Part shown: positions 45,343 through 57,558 of the stretch, piece by piece
Layout: every line of letters starts with the position of its first letter
Numbering within the stretch: the first letter of the stretch is position 1
Assembly: GCF_029784155.1 (NCBI RefSeq)
Contig: NC_073693.1
Coordinates: forward strand, 282,303,456 to 282,367,455
Source of the DNA: Uranotaenia lowii
Lineage: Eukaryota; Arthropoda; Insecta; Diptera; Culicidae
Length of the DNA stretch: 64,000 bases
Direction: 5' to 3'
The notes under the pieces: model-generated
Databases searched by the model: none
What the model was told of the DNA's origin: nothing
What the model saw: the letters and a program-made list of their open reading frames with translations, nothing else
Made by a program: the position numbers and the translations under genes

Positions 45343-45408
45343 TGGTGCCGTGGTAGCAACCAGAACTTTCACGTTGCTGGTCACGGTTCGAATCTTACTG
45401 TTTTTTTA
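45343..45408 (+). repeat. tRNA-like pol III head with T-run, unit 1 (also units 2 and 3)
   Basis: TGGTGCCGTGGTAGCA resembles an A box and GGTTCGAATC (45385-45394) is an almost perfect B box, followed by TTTTTTT, a pol III stop signal. Stems are too poor for a real tRNA. Copies lie at about 48645-48710 and 52052-52117. Likely a SINE remnant. Confidence 0.5.
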
Positions 45409-45697
45409 TGCTTTTTTTTTACTGAATAAGTAAAACCAACTACAATATTGATGGATAGCCGTGACGCGTGCCCTAGCATGATACCTTTTTTAGAGCTCAA
45501 CCATGCATAGAGGAAAAATTCCCACAAAAGGAGGGGAAAGTAATATGACTATTAAATGATTAATCTCATTCTGTAAACTAAATCTGAAATCTTATTCTGA
45601 TTCTAAAGTTTGAATTTTGAGTTACAACACTTAGTCTAATATTTGAATATAAGTTCCAATTTCAAATTCCAGGTTGATCTTTAATCCAAATTCTTAA

Positions 45698-46416
45698 TCA
45701 GAATTCTAAATCTGAATTCTCAATCTGAATTCTGAATCTGAACTCTGAATTTGAATTCTAAATCTGTATTCTGAATCTGAATTCTGAATCTGAATTCTGA
45801 ATCTGAATTCTGAATCTGAATTCTGAATCTGAATTCTGAATCTGAGTTCTGAATCTGAATTCTGAATCTGAATTCTGAATCTGAATTCTGAATTCTGAAT
45901 CTGAATTCTGAATCTTAATTCTGAATCTGAATTCTGAATCTGAATTCTGAATCTGAATTCTGAATCTGAATTCTGAATCTGAATTCTGAATCTGAATTCT
46001 GAATCTAAATTCTGAATCTGAATTCTGAATCTGAATTCTGAATCTGAATTCTGAATCTGAATTCTGAATCTGAATTCTGAATCTGAATTCTGAATCTGAA
46101 TTCTGAATCTGAATTCTGAATCTGAATTCTGAATCTGAATTCTGAATCGGAATTCTGAATCTGAATTCTGAATCTGAATTCTGAATATGAATTCTGAATC
46201 TGAATTCTGGATCTGAATTCTGAATCTGAATTCTGAATCTGAATTCTGAATCTGAATTCTGAATCTGAATTCTGAATCTGAATTCTGAATCTGAATTCTG
46301 AATCTGAATTCTGAATCTGAATTCTGAATCTGAATTCTGAATCTGAATTCTGAATCTGAATTCTGAATCTGAATTCTGAATCTGAATTCTGAATCTGAAT
46401 TCTGAATCTGAATTCT
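45698..46416. repeat. 13 bp minisatellite array A, unit 1
   Basis: About 55 copies of CTGAATTCTGAAT with few variants (such as CTAAATT, CTTAATT, CGGAATT). Each monomer has a GAATTC site. Minus-strand ORFs of up to 265 codons through it are a by-product of a 13 bp unit lacking minus-strand stops. Confidence 0.95.
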
Positions 46417-46884
46417 TAATCTTGTAAATCTCATTTTGATTGTTTTGCATCACACGGTTTTCAACATTGAAATTTCTTTCATCCAAATTTTTTTTTATGA
46501 TTTCGGATTTTACAACTTTTAATAGTATGGTTTTACCCCTAAAAGTATGCAGCAAACTTAATTTCAGAAAAATTGTGAAAAAAAGTTTTCACAAAACAAA
46601 ATCGTGTTTTCATGCGTAATGATCTTTAAGTCATCGCAAATTTATCAAAAACTGTGCAAATTGGTATTCTTGGAGAAACAATTCCAGAATTGAAAATTGA
46701 TAAAGTGAGGAGAAATTTTACGGATGATGAAAAGAGCGAAAGAACATTTTTGCAAGGAAAATTTATTAACGTACACCATACTTTACCTCGCAACATCCAG
46801 CTTCATCAATTTTTAATTCTGATATTCTTTCTCCATGAATCTAAATTTTTCACCGATATGCCGAAAATAAATTTACAAAAATTC
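46417..46884. repeat. spacer between arrays A and B, unit 1
   Basis: 470 bp of non-repetitive AT-rich DNA repeated in units 2 (about 49771-50233) and 3 (about 53141-53602) with only single-base length changes. A 77-codon frame without an ATG is kept in all three, but this reflects recent duplication rather than selection. Confidence 0.7.
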
Positions 46885-47640
46885 TGAATCTGAATTCTGA
46901 ATCTGAATTCTGATTCTGAATTCTGAATCTGAATTCTGAATCTGAATTCTGAATCTGAATTCTGAATCTGAATTCTGATTCTGAATTCTGAATCTGAATT
47001 CTGAATCTGAATTCTGAATCTGAATTCTGAATCTGAATTCTGAATCTGAATTCTGAATCTGAATTCTGAATCTGAATTCTGAATCTGAATTCTGAATCTG
47101 AATCTGAATTCTGAATCTGAATTCTGAATCTGAATTCTGAATCTGAATTCTGAATCTGAATTCTGAATCTGAATTCTGAATCTGAATTCTGAATCTGAAT
47201 TCTGAATCTGAATTCTGAATCTGAATTCTGAATCTGAATTCTGAATCTGAATTCTGAATCTGAATTCTGAATCTGAATTCTGAATCTGAATTCTGAATCT
47301 GAATTCTGAATCTGAATTCTGAATCTGAATTCTGAATCTGAATTCTGAATCTGAATTCTGAATCTGAATTCTGAATCTGAATTCTGAATCTGAATTCTGA
47401 ATCTGAATTCTGAATCTGAATTCTGAATCTGAATTCTGAATCTGAATTCTGAATCTGAATTCTGAATCTGAATTCTGAATCTGAATTCTGAATCTGAATT
47501 CTGAATCTGAATTCTGAATCTGAATTCTTAATCTGAATTCTGAATCTGAATTCTGAATCTAAATTCTGAATCTGAATATGAGTTCTGAATCTGAATTTTG
47601 AATTCTGAATTTTGAATCCTGAATTCTGATTCCTAAACCT
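46885..47640. repeat. 13 bp minisatellite array B, unit 1
   Basis: About 57 copies of the same monomer, including a few short 6 bp steps (CTGAAT) and degenerate copies toward the right end. Confidence 0.95.
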
Positions 47641-48523
47641 GTATCCTGAATTTGAAAACTGAATCTGAATTCTGCATCTGAAATTGAATCTAAATTATGT
47701 ATGAGTATGTAGAAATGAAAAAAAAAACATAAATTCATTCTTCAACACGAGTAAAAAAAACGAGGGTCATAAGATCTTCATATAAATTCCCCCCCAACGC
47801 AGTTTCCTGTACGGCTCTGCATTTTGTTGACACCCGGCATGGCTTTAGACACTATAATTTCATAAATGAAATTATAATGTCTATAGGCATGGCGGACTCT
47901 GAAGGAAACGCCCATCCGCCATTTGCTGCATTGAAAAGCAAGAAGTGTAAGATATAAACACTGTTGCCGTATTTGCCCCAGCAGACTGAGAAACTGCCCA
48001 GACCACGGTGCGTCTTAGTAATGCCTTTTACCTATTTGAGTTTGAGCCGCTTTCAATCAAGCGTGCCGATGGTTTATTGGATAGCGCTTGCAACTTGGGA
48101 TCTGAAGGGTTTTGGTTCAATTCTCGAGTTAATAAAAATATTATTTTTTTATTTTGATTATCTTCAATTTATAAATGATTGCTGGTGCTGCTGCTTCGAG
48201 GCGCCACTAGCAACTTTTTTTTATGCCATAATAAGTATGATATGTATTTGGTAAAGAAAACGGTTTCAACTATTTGTTTTTTTCCCGTTTTTGAAAGGGT
48301 TGTGTAGAAAAAAAAATGCATTCTTTTGAGACTAAAATCATTTTAATTGTGCAGCCCAGTTTCGCAAAAACGTTCTAGACATTTTTAAAATGGCACATAC
48401 AAATCCACGGACATCAACAGAACTCGTCGAGCTGAGTCGATAGGTACCTATAAAGGTATGTCTAAGACCCATAATTAATGATCTCTCAAATCGACCGATA
48501 ACCAAACTTTCTGTTAGAAAGGC
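47641..48523. repeat. unit 1 tail with 38 bp palindrome and second tRNA-like block
   Basis: It contains a palindrome at 47846-47883 (18 bp arms, one mismatch, AA loop) flanked by GGCATGG direct repeats, and a tRNA-like block at 48065-48124 (TGGTTTATTGGATAGCGC as A box, GGTTCAATTCT as B box). It ends with a small hairpin (TTTCTGTTAGAAA). The same parts recur in units 2 and 3. Confidence 0.65.
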
Positions 48524-48997
48524 AAAAATGATGCCTGATACGTTTTTTTGGGGAAAAGCGAACTGGTATGTAAGGAGCTCATTTTATGTATGGAAAGAAT
48601 GGTATTTAAACAGTAGAATTTCCAAGATTTATAACACGCTGAAATGGTGCCGTGGTAGCAACCAGAACTTTCACGTTGCTGGTCACGGTTCGAATCTTAC
48701 TGTTTTTTTATGCTTTTTTTTTACTGAATAAGTAAAACCAACTACAATATTGATGGATAGCCGTGACGCGTGCCCTAGCATGATACCTTTTTTAGAGCTC
48801 AACCATGCATAGAGGAAAAATTCCCACAAAAGGAGGGGAAAGTAATATGACTATTAAATGATTAATCTCATTCTGTAAACTAAATCTGAAATCTTATTCT
48901 GATTCTAAAGTTTGAATTTTGAGTTACAACACTTAGTCTAATATTTGAATATAAGTTCCAATTTCAAATTCCAGGTTGATCTTTAATCCAAATTCTT

Positions 48998-49770
48998 AAT
49001 CAGAATTCTAAATCTGAATTCTCAATCTGAATTCTGAATCTGAACTCTGAATTTGAATTCTAAATCTGTATTCTGAATCTGAATTCTGAATCTGAATTCT
49101 GAATCTGAATTCTGAATCTGAATTCTGAATCTGAATTCTGAATCTGAGTTCTGAATCTGATTCTGAATCTGAATTCTGAATCTGAATTCTGAATTCTGAA
49201 TCTGAATTCTGAATCTTAATTCTGAATCTGAATTCTGAATCTGAATTCTGAATCTGAATTCTGAATCTGAATTCTGAATCTGAATCTGACTCTGAATTCT
49301 GAATCTGAATTCTGAATCTAAATTCTGAATCTGAATTCTGAATCTGAATTCTGAATCTGAATTCTGAATCTGAATTCTGAATCTGAATTCTGAATCTGAA
49401 TTCTGAATCTGAATTCTGAATCTGAATTCTGAATCTGAATTCTGAATCTGAATTCTGAATCGGAATTCTGAATCTGAATTCTGAATCTGAATTCTGAATA
49501 TGAATTCTGAATCTGAATTCTGGATCTGAATTCTGAATCTGAATTCTGAATCTGAATTCTGAATCTGAATTCTGAATCTGAATTCTGAATCTGAATTCTG
49601 AATCTGAATTCTGAATCTGAATTCTGAATCTGAATTCTGAATCTGAATTCTGAATCTGAATTCTGAATCTGAATTCTGAATCTGAATTCTGAATCTGAAT
49701 TCTGAATCTGAATTCTGAATCTGAATTCTGAATCTGAATTCTGAATCTGAATTCTGAATCTGAATTCTTA
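48998..49770. repeat. 13 bp minisatellite array A, unit 2
   Basis: Same monomer and same variant order as unit 1 array A (for example CGGAATT, then ATATGAATT, then TCTGGATCT), with extra copies and small internal deletions. Confidence 0.95.
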
Positions 49771-50233
49771 ATCTTGTAAATCTCATTTTGATTGTTTTGC
49801 ATCACACGGTTTTCAACATTGAAATTTCTTTCATCCAAATTTTTTTTATGATTTCGGATTTTACAACTTTTAATAGTATGGTTTTACCCCTAAAAGTATG
49901 CAGCAAACTTAATTTCAGAAAAATTGTGAAAAAAAGTTTTCACAAAACAAAATCGTGTTTTCATGCGTAATGATCTTTAAGTCATCGCAAATTTATCAAA
50001 AACTGTGCAAATTGGTATTCTTGGAGAAACAATTCCAGAATTGAAAATTGATAAAGTGAGGAGAAATTTTACGGATGATGAAAAGAGCGAAAGAACATTT
50101 TTGCAAGGAAAATTTATTAACGTACACCATACTTTACCTCGCAACATCCAGCTTCATCAATTTTTAATTCTGATATTCTTTCTCCATGAATCTAAATTTT
50201 TCACCGATATGCCGAAAATAAATTTACAAAAAT

Positions 50234-51050
50234 TCTGAATCTGAATTCTGAATCTGAATTCTGATTCTGAATTCTGAATCTGAATTCTGAATCTGAATTC
50301 TGAATCTGAATTCTGATTCTGAATTCTGATCTGAATTCTGAATCTGAATCTGAATTCTGAATCTGAATTCTGAATCTGAATTCTGAATCTGAATTCTGAA
50401 TCTGAATTCTGAATCTGAATTCTGAATCTGAATTCTGAATCTGAATTCTGAATCTGAATCTGAATTCTGAATCTGAATTCTGAATCTGAATTCTGAATCT
50501 GAATTCTGAATCTGAATTCTGAATCTGAATTCTGAATCTGAATTCTGAATCTGAATTCTGAATCTGAATTCTGAATCTGAATTCTGAATCTGAATTCTGA
50601 ATCTGAATTCTGAATCTGAATTCTGAATCTGAATTCTGAATCTGAATTCTGAATCTGAATTCTGAATCTGAATTCTGAATCTGAATTCTGAATCTGAATT
50701 CTGAATCTGAATTCTGAATCTGAATCTGAATCTGAATTCTGAATCTGAATTCTGAATCTGAATTCTGAATCTGAATTCTGAATCTGAATTCTGAATCTGA
50801 ATTCTGAATCTGAATTCTGAATCTGAATTCTGAATCTGAATTCTGAATCTGAATTCTGAATCTGAATTCTGAATCTGAATTCTGAATCTGAATTCTGAAT
50901 CTGAATTCTGAATCTGAATTCTGAATCTGAATTCTTAATCTGAATTCTGAATCTGAATTCTGAATCTAAATTCTGAATCTGAATATGAGTTCTGAATCTG
51001 AATTTTGAATTCTGAATTTTGAATCCTGAATTCTGATTCCTAAACCTGTA
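50234..51050. repeat. 13 bp minisatellite array B, unit 2
   Basis: Longer than array B of unit 1 by several monomers and with additional 6 bp steps near 50340, 50455 and 50722. Confidence 0.95.
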
Positions 51051-52406
51051 TCCTGAATTTGAAAACTGAATCTGAATTCTGCATCTGAAATTGATCTAAA
51101 TTATGTATGAGTATGTAGAAATGAAAAAAAAACATAAATTCATTCTTCAACACGAGTAAAAAAAACGAGGGTCATAAGATCTTCATATAAATTCCCCCCC
51201 AACGCAGTTTCCTGTACGGCTCTGCATTTTGTTGACACCCGGCATGGCTTTAGACACTATAATTTCATAAATGAAATTATAATGTCTATAGGCATGGCGG
51301 ACTCTGAAGGAAACGCCCATCCGCCATTTGCTGCATTGAAAAGCAAGAAGTGTAAGATATAAACACTGTTGCCGTATTTGCCCCAGCAGACTGAGAAACT
51401 GCCCAGACCACGGTGCGTCTTAGTAATGCCTTTTACCTATTTGAGTTTGAGCCGCTTTCAATCAAGCGTGCCGATGGTTTATTGGATAGCGCTTGCAACT
51501 TGGGATCTGAAGGGTTTTGGTTCAATTCTCGAGTTAATAAAAATATTATTTTTTTATTTTGATTATCTTCAATTTATAAATGATTGCTGGTGCTGCTGCT
51601 TCGAGGCGCCACTAGCAACTTTTTTTTATGCCATAATAAGTATGATATGTATTTGGTAAAGAAAACGGTTTCAACTATTTTGTTTTTTTCCCGTTTTTGA
51701 AAGGGTTGTGTAGAAAAAAAAATGCATTCTTTTGAGACTAAAATCATTTTAATTGTGCAGCCCAGTTTCGCAAAAACGTTCTAGACATTTTTAAAATGGC
51801 ACATACAAATCCACGGACATCAACAGAACTCGTCGAGCTGAGTCGATAGGTACCTATAAAGGTATGTCTAAGACCCATAATTAATGATCTCTCAAATCGA
51901 CCGATAACCAAACCTTTCTGTTAGAAAGGCAAAAATGATGCCTGATACGTTTTTTTGGGGAAAAGCGAACTGGTATGTAAGGAGCTCATTTTATGTATGG
52001 AAAGAATGGTATTTAAACAGTAGAATTTCCAAGATTTATAACACGCTGAAATGGTGCCGTGGTAGCAACCAGAACTTTCACGTTGCTGGTCACGGTTCGA
52101 ATCTTACTGTTTTTTTATGCTTTTTTTTTACTGAATAAGTAAAACCAACTACAATATTGATGGATAGCCGTGACGCGTGCCCTAGCATGATACCTTTTTT
52201 AGAGCTCAACCATGCATAGAGGAAAAATTCCCACAAAAGGAGGGGAAAGTAATATGACTATTAAATGATTAATCTCATTCTGTAAACTAAATCTGAAATC
52301 TTATTCTGATTCTAAAGTTTGAATTTTGAGTTACAACACTTAGTCTAATATTTGAATATAAGTTCCAATTTCAAATTCCAGGTTGATCTTTAATCCAAAT
52401 TCTTAA

Positions 52407-53140
52407 TCAGAATTCTAAATCTGAATTCTCAATCTGAATTCTGAATCTGAACTCTGAATTTGAATTCTAAATCTGTATTCTGAATCTGAATTCTGAATCT
52501 GAATTCTGAATCTGAATTCTGAATCTGAATTCTGAATCTGAGTTCTGAATCTGAATTCTGAATCTGAATTCTGAATCTGAATTCTGAATTCTGAATCTGA
52601 ATTCTGAATCTTAATTCTGAATCTGAATTCTGAATCTGAATTCTGAATCTGAATTCTGAATCTGAATTCTGAATCTGAATTCTGAATCTGAATTCTGAAT
52701 CTGAATTCTGAATCTAAATTCTGAATCTGAATTCTGAATCTGAATTCTGAATCTGAATTCTGAATCTGAATTCTGAATCTGAATTCTGAATCTGAATTCT
52801 GAATCTGAATTCTGAATCTGAATTCTGAATCTGAATTCTGAATCTGAATTCTGAATCGGAATTCTGAATCTGAATTCTGAATCTGAATTCTGAATATGAA
52901 TTCTGAATCTGAATTCTGGATCTGAATTCTGAATCTGAATTCTGAATCTGAATTCTGAATCTGAATTCTGAATCTGAATTCTGAATCTGAATTCTGAATC
53001 TGAATTCTGAATCTGAATTCTGAATCTGAATTCTGAATCTGAATTCTGAATCTGAATTCTGAATCTGAATTCTGAATCTGAATTCTGAATCTGAATTCTG
53101 AATCTGAATTCTGAATCTGAATTCTGAATCTGAATTCTTA
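52407..53140. repeat. 13 bp minisatellite array A, unit 3
   Basis: Same variant order as in units 1 and 2, which shows that whole units were copied rather than arrays growing independently. Confidence 0.95.
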
Positions 53141-53602
53141 ATCTTGTAAATCTCATTTTGATTGTTTTGCATCACACGGTTTTCAACATTGAAATTTCTT
53201 TCATCCAAATTTTTTTTTATGATTTCGGATTTTACAACTTTTAATAGTATGGTTTTACCCCTAAAAGTATGCAGCAAACTTAATTTCAGAAAAATTGTGA
53301 AAAAAAGTTTTCACAAAACAAAATCGTGTTTTCATGCGTAATGATCTTTAAGTCATCGCAAATTTATCAAAAACTGTGCAAATTGGTATTCTTGGAGAAA
53401 CAATTCCAGAATTGAAAATTGATAAAGTGAGGAGAAATTTTACGGATGATGAAAAGAGCGAAAGAACATTTTTGCAAGGAAAATTTATTAACGTACACCA
53501 TACTTTACCTCGCAACATCCAGCTTCATCAATTTTTAATTCTGATATTCTTTCTCCATGAATCTAAATTTTTCACCGATATGCCGAAAATAAATTTACAA
53601 AA

Positions 53603-54345
53603 ATTCTGAATCTGAATTCTGAATCTGAATTCTGATTCTGAATTCTGAATCTGAATTCTGAATCTGAATTCTGATTCTGAATTCTGATTCTGAATTCTGA
53701 ATCTGAATTCTGAATCTGAATTCTGAATCTGAATTCTGAATCTGAATTCTGAATCTGAATTCTGAATCTGAATTCTGAATCTGAATTCTGAATCTGAATT
53801 CTGAATCTGAATTCTGAATCTGAATCTGAATTCTGAATCTGAATTCTGAATCTGAATTCTGAATCTGAATTCTGAATCTGAATTCTGAATCTGAATTCTG
53901 AATCTGAATTCTGAATCTGAATTCTGAATCTGAATTCTGAATCTGAATTCTGAATCTGAATTCTGAATCTGAATTCTGAATCTGAATTCTGAATCTGAAT
54001 TCTGAATCTGAATTCTGAATCTGAATTCTGAATCTGAATTCTGAATCTGAATTCTGAATCTGAATTCTGAATCTGAATTCTGAATCTGAATTCTGAATCT
54101 GAATTCTGAATCTGAATTCTGAATCTGAATTCTGAATCTGAATTCTGAATCTGAATTCTGAATCTGAATTCTGAATCTGAATTCTGAATCTGAATTCTGA
54201 ATCTGAATTCTGAATCTGAATTCTGAATCTGAATTCTTAATCTGAATTCTGAATCTGAATTCTGAATCTAAATTCTGAATCTGAATATGAGTTCTGAATC
54301 TGAATTTTGAATTCTGAATTTTGAATCCTGAATTCTGATTCCTAA
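53603..54345. repeat. 13 bp minisatellite array B, unit 3
   Basis: Ends with the same degenerate tail as the other B arrays ('ctgaatatgagttctgaat', then 'cctaaacctgtatcctgaat'). Confidence 0.95.
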
Positions 54346-56705
54346 ACCTGTATCCTGAATTTGAAAACTGAATCTGAATTCTGCATCTGAAATTGAATCT
54401 AAATTATGTATGAGTATGTAGAAATGAAAAAAAAAACATAAATTCATTCTTCAACACGAGTAAAAAAAACGAGGGTCATAAGATCTTCATATAAATTCCC
54501 CCCCAACGCAGTTTCCTGTACGGCTCTGCATTTTGTTGACACCCGGCATGGCTTTAGACACTATAATTTCATAAATGAAATTATAATGTCTATAGGCATG
54601 GCGGACTCTGAAGGAAACGCCCATCCGCCATTTGCTGCATTGAAAAGCAAGAAGTGTAAGATATAAACACTGTTGCCGTATTTGCCCCAGCAGACTGAGA
54701 AACTGCCCAGACCACGGTGCGTCTTAGTAATGCCTTTTACCTATTTGAGTTTGAGCCGCTTTCAATCAAGCGTGCCGATGGTTTATTGGATAGCGCTTGC
54801 AACTTGGGATCTGAAGGGTTTTGGTTCAATTCTCGAGTTAATAAAAATATTATTTTTTTATTTTGATTATCTTCAATTTATAAATGATTGCTGGTGCTGC
54901 TGCTTCGAGGCGCCACTAGCAACTTTTTTTTATGCCATAATAAGTATGATATGTATTTGGTAAAGAAAACGGTTTCAACTATTTTGTTTTTTTCCCGTTT
55001 TTGAAAGGGTTGTGTAGAAAAAAAAAATGCATTCTTTTGAGACTAAAATCATTTTAATTGTGCAGCCCAGTTTCGCAAAAACGTTCTAGACATTTTTAAA
55101 ATGGCACATACAAATCCACGGACATCAACAGAACTCGTCGAGCTGAGTCGATAGGTACCTATAAAGGTATGTCTAAGACCCATAATTAATGATCTCTCAA
55201 ATCGACCGATAACCAAACCTTTCTGTTAGAAAGGCAAAAAGCAATTTCTGTGTGTTTATTTGTTTGTTTGTCCTCTATAGACTCAGCCGTCTTAAGAGCT
55301 AGAGAGCTAAAATTTGGCATGCGTTTTCATTAGGACCAGGAATGATGAAAAATGTTTTCAGATATTTTTTTTCCGGTAAATCAGTCAAATTTTAAAGAAA
55401 AAAACGATATTGATTTCTATTCCAACGTTTCGGTGTCGTTTAACATCATCCCCAGGGACTCTACAAGTGTTATAATGTGTTTACAAATTAATAAATAACA
55501 CTAATTAAACCAACAAACACTATTTTTAATTTGTAAACCCCATTATAACACTTGTAGAATCCCTGAGGATGGTGTTAAACGACACCGAAACGTTGTAATG
55601 GAAATAAATATCGTGCGTTTCTTAAAAAATGGGACGATTTGCCGGGAAAATTAACATTAAAATATACAGTCGACATCTAAAAAATAACATGTTTTCAGAT
55701 TTTCGGATGACCCCTTATGAAGGGGGTCGTCCATACAAGACAAATATTGTTTTAGCGATAATGACGTTGATATAACATCGGATTGTGATGAAAAATAACA
55801 CATGAGTGTTAGGAGGGACGAGCAATCGATTCCAGGTATCAAATTTAGAGTCAGAGGTCGGCCAAAGGAGTCGTTCATACAATACAAATACTGTTTAAGC
55901 CATACCCAAGTAACAATTTTAGCTTCATTATGGTCAGCAAAATGTCGTTTGGACTATCGCATTAATCTTCATAAAAAGCTAAAGCGCATTCTATAACATC
56001 ACCTGGACTCTAATAAAGCCAAAATCAGGCTAATTGGCCCTACCCTAGAAACGTCATCAGGACGTATAATTGTTGGTCATCAATGTTGGTCACCAAAATT
56101 TTTAAAAAGCTATTATAAAACATGTTAGAAATTTTTGTTTTTTTCGGTTCTGTCAGTTCTCGGAGTTTTTTTTTTAACTTTTTCCAGCAACCATAATGGT
56201 TGATGAATGATGATTGCATTATTCAGATATGATCTGGTAAAATTAATAGCTAAAAAAAACCAATGTTTTAACCATATATTGAGCTTCTTTTCTACTGCCA
56301 GTCAAGATTTTAGGTAAAATGTATATGAAATAGTATCTTAAAATAAATGCGCCTCGTCAAATCTAATGGTCAATCATGATGGAATTGATGGAAAAAGGCC
56401 TGAAAAAATATTTTCCAATGCTTGCATTGTGAATCCATCAACATGGCGTCATTTTGTGCCCTTCGATTTTGCAAGCAACATGGCGTGAGTCAATTCATAG
56501 TTTTATTATGGTTTAATGATGACCCCAAAAAAAGCTACGATTTGACGTTTCTCTCGCAAGCCAACCAATTACACGCTAAGGTTGAGTTCCTCATTTCTGA
56601 GTTGTTAATCATTAGTACAGTAAATGAGGACAGACTTTTTGAATGAAAAGGGATTGGTTTTGAATGACCCGTGGAATAAATCATGAGTTGAAGTCAAATT
56701 TCGTT

Positions 56706-57050
56706 GTCTGACGCCATCTTGAAATCCAAGATGGCGGCTTCCGCTGAACTTTAAAATGGTGTAAATGACTTGAAATCGCATGAAACCCCAACAAAATGGG
56801 TATCGGGTGAAAGGGCTAAACGAGTAGAAGTTGAATTTCGCTATCAAACGCCATCTTGAATTCCAAGATGGCGGCATCCGCTCAACTTTTAATGCTTAAT
56901 GCTGACAAAAAGTCGCATTAAACCACCACTATACGGGTATTGGGTGAAAGGGCTAAACTAGAAGTCGATTTTTTTCTTTCCGACGCCATCTTGAAATCCA
57001 AGATGGCAGCTTCCACTGAATTTAAAATACTGTTAATCAATGAAAATCGC
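56706..57050 (+). repeat. three tandem units of about 135 bp with GCCATCTTG...CAAGATGGC palindromes
   Basis: Each unit holds GCCATCTTGAAATCCAAGAT followed by GGC (at about 56712, 56850 and 56984), then 'ggcttccgctgaa', 'aaaatggt' and 'gggtgaaagggctaaac'. The CAAGATGGCGGC core equals the YY1 site; Drosophila Pho also recognises GCCAT. Confidence 0.75.
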
Positions 57051-57558
57051 TTGAACACAACTTTTTTCACGAAATACTACATTAAAACTACTATTTTAAG
57101 ACAATTCAGATCATTTTAAATCACTTTTATTATTTTTTCATTATGTTTCTAATGCATTTAGCACTTTTCTTGTTTTGTTTATAGTTTTTGTTTTTTTTTG
57201 CCATTTATGTAATTCTATTATTCCTATCATGCTATTATGTTTAAATTGTATTGGTCTTATTCTTGCGAAAACTATAAGGTTATGTTGTTTCTGTTAACCG
57301 TCTGATTTAGGCACATGTGCCAAATTCGATGTTGCCAAAATCGAATGTTGCCAAAAACGAACGGGGTCTGTATTGTGGTGGTTTTTGTGGAATTTTCAGT
57401 CACTTACAGATTTTCAGAGAAACGCGAAAAGAGATATTTGACTTCTATCATTTAGCCTTAGCACCCAATACAATATATTTGGGAGTTTCATGCTATTTTC
57501 ATTCATTTACAGTATTTTTAAGTTCAGCTGAAGCCACCATCTTGGATTTTAAGATAGC

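Larger units (their letters stand above)
45222..55239. repeat. three tandem units of about 3.3-3.4 kb
   Basis: The same unit starts at about 45222, 48524 and 51931 (marker 'atgatgcctgatacg' at 45226, 48528 and 51935) and the last ends at about 55239 with 'gttagaaaggcaaaaa'. Lengths are about 3302, 3407 and 3305 bp. The differences I see are mostly in minisatellite copy number plus a few single-base indels. Each unit is ordered: tRNA-like head, array A of a 13 bp repeat, a spacer of about 465 bp, array B, then an 880 bp tail with a 38 bp palindrome and a second tRNA-like block. I find no coding sequence that makes sense. Confidence 0.9.

Noticed and set aside
45343..45408. Functional tRNA gene
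   Set aside because: A and B boxes are present, but acceptor and T stems do not pair and the anticodon loop is out of shape.
45226..52138. 67-codon ORF present in all three tandem units as a conserved small protein
   Set aside because: The units are nearly identical through recent duplication, so preservation is not evidence of selection; the sequence overlaps a tRNA-like SINE head.
45706..53277. Long minus-strand ORFs (180-276 codons) of the repeating RIQIQNSDSEF type
   Set aside because: They arise because the 13 bp monomer has no minus-strand stop codon; several frames are open at once and there is no promoter, unique domain or codon bias.
55435..55620. Inverted 'acgtttcggtgtcgtttaa' pair as a separate transposon
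   Set aside because: The arms are only moderately similar and no target duplication could be identified; left as part of the Helitron-like repeat.
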